Origin: CAYMRB01 sp964392615
GTDB taxonomy: Bacteria > Planctomycetota > UBA8108
Length of the DNA stretch: 15,641 nucleotides
Direction: 5' to 3'
NCBI GenBank assembly: GCA_964392615.1
Contig: CAYMRB010000233.1
Span: 1-15,641 of the forward strand
Under the pieces are notes generated by a model. It was not told the DNA's origin. It searched no databases and saw only the letters and a program-made list of their open reading frames with translations. Below, one piece after another: positions 13,404-15,641 of the stretch (position 1 is its first letter; each line of letters opens with the position of its first letter). The position numbers and the translations under genes are program-made.

Positions 13404-15269
13404 ATGCGAGTCGCCTCCATCGCCTTCGCTCTCCTGCTCGTCGCCGTGTCCGTCGCGGTCCTCCTACGATGGCGCTTGAACCGCGAGCAGGACGACGTCG
13501 CGCGGACGTCGGTAACGATTGCCGAGACCGCGCCAGACGACGTCGACGCGGAGCCGCTCGAGGAGGAGCCCGCTCCGACACACGACCATCTCGCACGCGG
13601 CGTCGTGGTCGACGCCGCGGGCAAGGCGATCGGCGGATCGATGGTCTCGCTGCGGTGGATGAGCCCGTGGGGCACGCTGCTCGGCGAACGGGCGGCACAG
13701 ACCTCGAGCGACGGCTCGTTCGAGTTCGCTGACGACGAAGACGCACCTCGGTTCCCGAGGGCCGAGCTCGTCGCGCGGGCCGAAGGGTACGCTCCTGCGG
13801 TGTCGCCTGTGCGCGTGGGCTCGGGCGACCCCACGCTGATCGTGCTCGCGGAGCTCGCGCGGATTCACGGCACGGCATCGACCGAGCATCCTGCGGATGC
13901 AGCGCAGGGCGTGCCGGTCGCCGACGCGCGCGTCAGCGTCGTGGTCGACGGCGCACTCTTCGAGACGGTGACGGACGCCAGCGGCTCGTACTCCATCGAC
14001 GTGCCTCCGGGCGACGTCTCGCGACTCGAGGTGTACGCGCCGCGGTTCGGCGTGACGGGACGCCGCGATCCTTTCGGGCGGCTAGTCGTCTTCGAGACGC
14101 TCGACGCATCGAGCGAGCTGCGGGAAGACTTCGTCTGGTCGGCGGGCGGTGCCATCGAGGGCACGGTCTTCGCTCCAGATGGATCTCCCGACGACGGGGC
14201 GCGCGTCGTTCTCAGCGTGCCCCGAAAGGGCGCGACGGAGCGGCGGGAGATCGCGACCGATGCGGAAGGGAAGTTCGTTCTCGAGTCGCTACCTGCCGAC
14301 GAGTACGTCCTGCGGGCCGCGTCGCAGCGCGGCGTGACCAACGCGGGCGACGGAGAGTGCCCGGACGCCGAGCGCTTGTTGACCGTGCCGGTCGGGACGC
14401 GAGAACGAGTGCGTGTCACGGTCCGGCTCGAGGAGTGGGCGACCGTCACGGGGCGCGCGCTCAGCGCGACGGGTGCTCTTCTCGCCGGGCTTCGGGTCGA
14501 GGTCGTCGGGGAGCTGACGTTCGATGCCGCGGAGACCGAATCGGACGGGCGGTTCCGGCTGCTGGCGCCGACCGGTCGCCATTGCCGGCTCAGGATTCTC
14601 GACGGGGGATGGATATGGTCGTCCGGATTCGCTCCCCTGTGCACTGGTCAGTCGAGCGATGCGGGGAACATCCGCCTGTACCCGCGAATCGACGTGACGC
14701 TCACGGTCGCCGACCCGGCTGGCCGCCGCGTGGCGGGAGCTCGCGTGCTACCGTTCGTCCCAGACCCTCGCCCGGGGGAGTACGACAGGGCGGCGGTGGA
14801 CGCTGGCCGAACGAATGATGACGGCATCTGGCGCGCTCGGCTTCCGTCCGAACGGATGGTTCACGTCGAGCTGGTTCATCCCGGCTCTATCGCGCGGCTC
14901 TTGACGTTCGTCCCGCGAAGCTACGACGACGACGATCGCGGCAAACCGAGTCACCGGACCGTCGTTCTCGCGCCGCACGGCAGCGCGGTCGTTCGCGGCC
15001 GGGTCGTCGACGTCGAGGGGAACGCGATCACGGGATGTCGCGTCGAAGTGCGCCCGATGCCCGTCGGTTTCGCCGAGAATAGGTACTCCCGTCGATCGCT
15101 CGAGACGACCGTATCGGATGGCGACGGGCAGTTCTTCGCTCGAGGGCTGTCGACTCAGGCGAGGTACGCCATCGATTTCTCCAGTCCTGGCTACGATCCC
15201 CAGAGACTCGAAGCGGTCGCCTGCGACGACGGCGCGCTCGAGATCGTGCTCTCGGCCGTCGATCAGTAA
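13404..15269 (+). CDS. Membrane-anchored protein with repeated carboxypeptidase-regulatory-like domains
   Basis: A 621-residue protein. Residues 5-22 are a hydrophobic span near a short N-terminus with few charges, acting as signal anchor, followed by Arg-rich residues and an acidic linker (28-60). The rest is about six beta-sandwich repeats of the carboxypeptidase-regulatory-like type, with recurring VVDAAGKAIGGSMVSL, TSSDGSFEF and ARAEGYAP type sequences at about 64-130, 150-215, 248-308, 345-400, 428-495 and 527-600. The repeats are the same kind as the sigma fusion's ectodomain at 815-3562. It probably sits outside the membrane, as a structural or ligand-binding protein; no catalytic motif is visible. 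There is no Shine-Dalgarno before the ATG, so the start is chosen because it gives the membrane span. It converges with the right-edge gene, 27 bp between stops. Confidence 0.75.
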   Translation: MRVASIAFALLLVAVSVAVLLRWRLNREQDDVARTSVTIAETAPDDVDAEPLEEEPAPTHDHLARGVVVDAAGKAIGGSMVSLRWMSPWGTLLGERAAQTSSDGSFEFADDEDAPRFPRAELVARAEGYAPAVSPVRVGSGDPTLIVLAELARIHGTASTEHPADAAQGVPVADARVSVVVDGALFETVTDASGSYSIDVPPGDVSRLEVYAPRFGVTGRRDPFGRLVVFETLDASSELREDFVWSAGGAIEGTVFAPDGSPDDGARVVLSVPRKGATERREIATDAEGKFVLESLPADEYVLRAASQRGVTNAGDGECPDAERLLTVPVGTRERVRVTVRLEEWATVTGRALSATGALLAGLRVEVVGELTFDAAETESDGRFRLLAPTGRHCRLRILDGGWIWSSGFAPLCTGQSSDAGNIRLYPRIDVTLTVADPAGRRVAGARVLPFVPDPRPGEYDRAAVDAGRTNDDGIWRARLPSERMVHVELVHPGSIARLLTFVPRSYDDDDRGKPSHRTVVLAPHGSAVVRGRVVDVEGNAITGCRVEVRPMPVGFAENRYSRRSLETTVSDGDGQFFARGLSTQARYAIDFSSPGYDPQRLEAVACDDGALEIVLSAVDQ

Positions 15270-15296
15270 GCCTCGGCCACCGAAGTTCTCTGCGTC

Positions 15297-15641
15297 CTAC
15301 CTGTCTTCTGTCGCGCCGCCGACGTCGATCACGGCGGGGCTCTCGCCGTCCAGTCTCAGGCTGCAGACCGCGCGGGCCCCGAGCTCGCGTTCCTCGACGG
15401 CACGCCACGCGATCGTTCGCTTTGACATCAGGTCGACGCAAGGCGTCGACGGTCGATCGGCGAGCCGCACATCGACATCGACGCGCTCGGCAGCGTGGTT
15501 GAAGACGGTCAGGTGACGATCGCCGAAGCGCTCGACGGTGACGCGCGGATCGCCCGACCACGCGTCGGTGATCGGCCGCCAGCCCGCCTCGGCGATGCGC
15601 GTGCGCAGCCGGTGCTCGCGCTCGGCAGCGCCTTGACGCTC
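15297..15641 (-). CDS. C-terminal part of a probable glycosidase-like protein, cut by window edge
   Basis: The minus strand reads 114 codons from the right edge to a TAG at 15297-15299. RIAEAGWRPITDAWSGDPRV, RFGDRHLTVFNHAAERVDVD, and the later DLMSKRTIAW and LRLDGESPAVIDV resemble the last beta-sandwich of large bacterial glycoside-hydrolase-like proteins (AGWEPVT..., VERFG, TVxN, DLLSGR). I recall this pattern in planctomycete proteins but cannot name the family. The first 13 codons (15603-15641) coincide with a near-copy of the primase coding sequence read on the other strand, so the true protein may differ there. Confidence 0.5.
   Translation of the reverse strand, partial: ERQGAAEREHRLRTRIAEAGWRPITDAWSGDPRVTVERFGDRHLTVFNHAAERVDVDVRLADRPSTPCVDLMSKRTIAWRAVEERELGARAVCSLRLDGESPAVIDVGGATEDR
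15604..15641 (+). repeat. 38-bp near-copy of primase codons at the window edge
   Basis: These bases match 11534-11571 at 36 of 38 positions. Read on the plus strand in the primase frame they encode QPVLALGSALTL, identical to primase residues 406-417, and both differences are synonymous third positions (CTG/CTC, GGA/GGC). The match begins abruptly at 15604 and runs off the window. The other strand is in frame with the right-edge gene. Confidence 0.8.

Overview
The window is visibly GC-rich, with G or C at most third codon positions. It looks like bacterial chromosome, or a large replicon, carrying an inserted mobile-element replication module. The most telling gene for taxonomy is an ECF-type sigma factor fused through one membrane span to a chain of carboxypeptidase-regulatory-like (Ig-like) domains. 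That architecture is familiar from Planctomycetota, so a planctomycete-like host is my inference. No rRNA, tRNA or other taxonomic marker is present.

Layout from left to right. (1) 1-354 (-): N-terminal part of a phage-type RecA/AAA nucleotide-binding protein, cut by the window edge, with a LexA-like SOS box upstream. (2) 815-3562 (-): the sigma / membrane / ectodomain fusion. (3) 3888-4906: three small antitoxin-like genes without intact partners. They are an excisionase-type HTH protein, a DUF433 protein translationally coupled to a stub of a DUF5615-like toxin, and a convergent minus-strand small protein. (4) 5268-12717 (+): a compact operon-like replication/recombination module. It holds two or three small proteins, a Cas4/RecB-like PD-(D/E)XK nuclease with four cysteines, two DUF669-like proteins in tandem (presumed single-strand-DNA binders), an SF2 helicase with a zinc ribbon, and a Prim-Pol/DUF3987 primase-helicase. 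(5) 12718-13403: non-coding, with a 14-bp tandem duplication and a long pyrimidine tract. (6) 13404-15269 (+): a membrane-anchored protein built of the same kind of repeats as the sigma fusion's ectodomain. (7) 15297-15641 (-): C-terminal part of a probable glycosidase-like protein, cut by the right edge.

How the parts fit. The plus-strand operon has what a phage, phage satellite or plasmid needs to start replication: primase, unwinding, ssDNA coating and end-processing. The AAA/RecA-like ATPase that commonly accompanies DUF669 and DUF2800 genes is absent from the operon but present on the opposite strand at the left edge. Genes of the module and the left ATPase have strong Shine-Dalgarno sequences, two of them with TTG starts, whereas the two large Ig-repeat genes have none that I can see. 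This supports a different origin for the module. No integrase, terminase, capsid gene or CRISPR array is visible, so the element's type and borders cannot be fixed from this window.

The most unexpected observation is at the extreme right edge. The last 38 bases repeat, with two synonymous differences, the primase's DUF3987 codons for QPVLALGSALTL, although they lie in what should be an unrelated minus-strand gene. This is either a real breakpoint to a second primase copy or an assembly junction.
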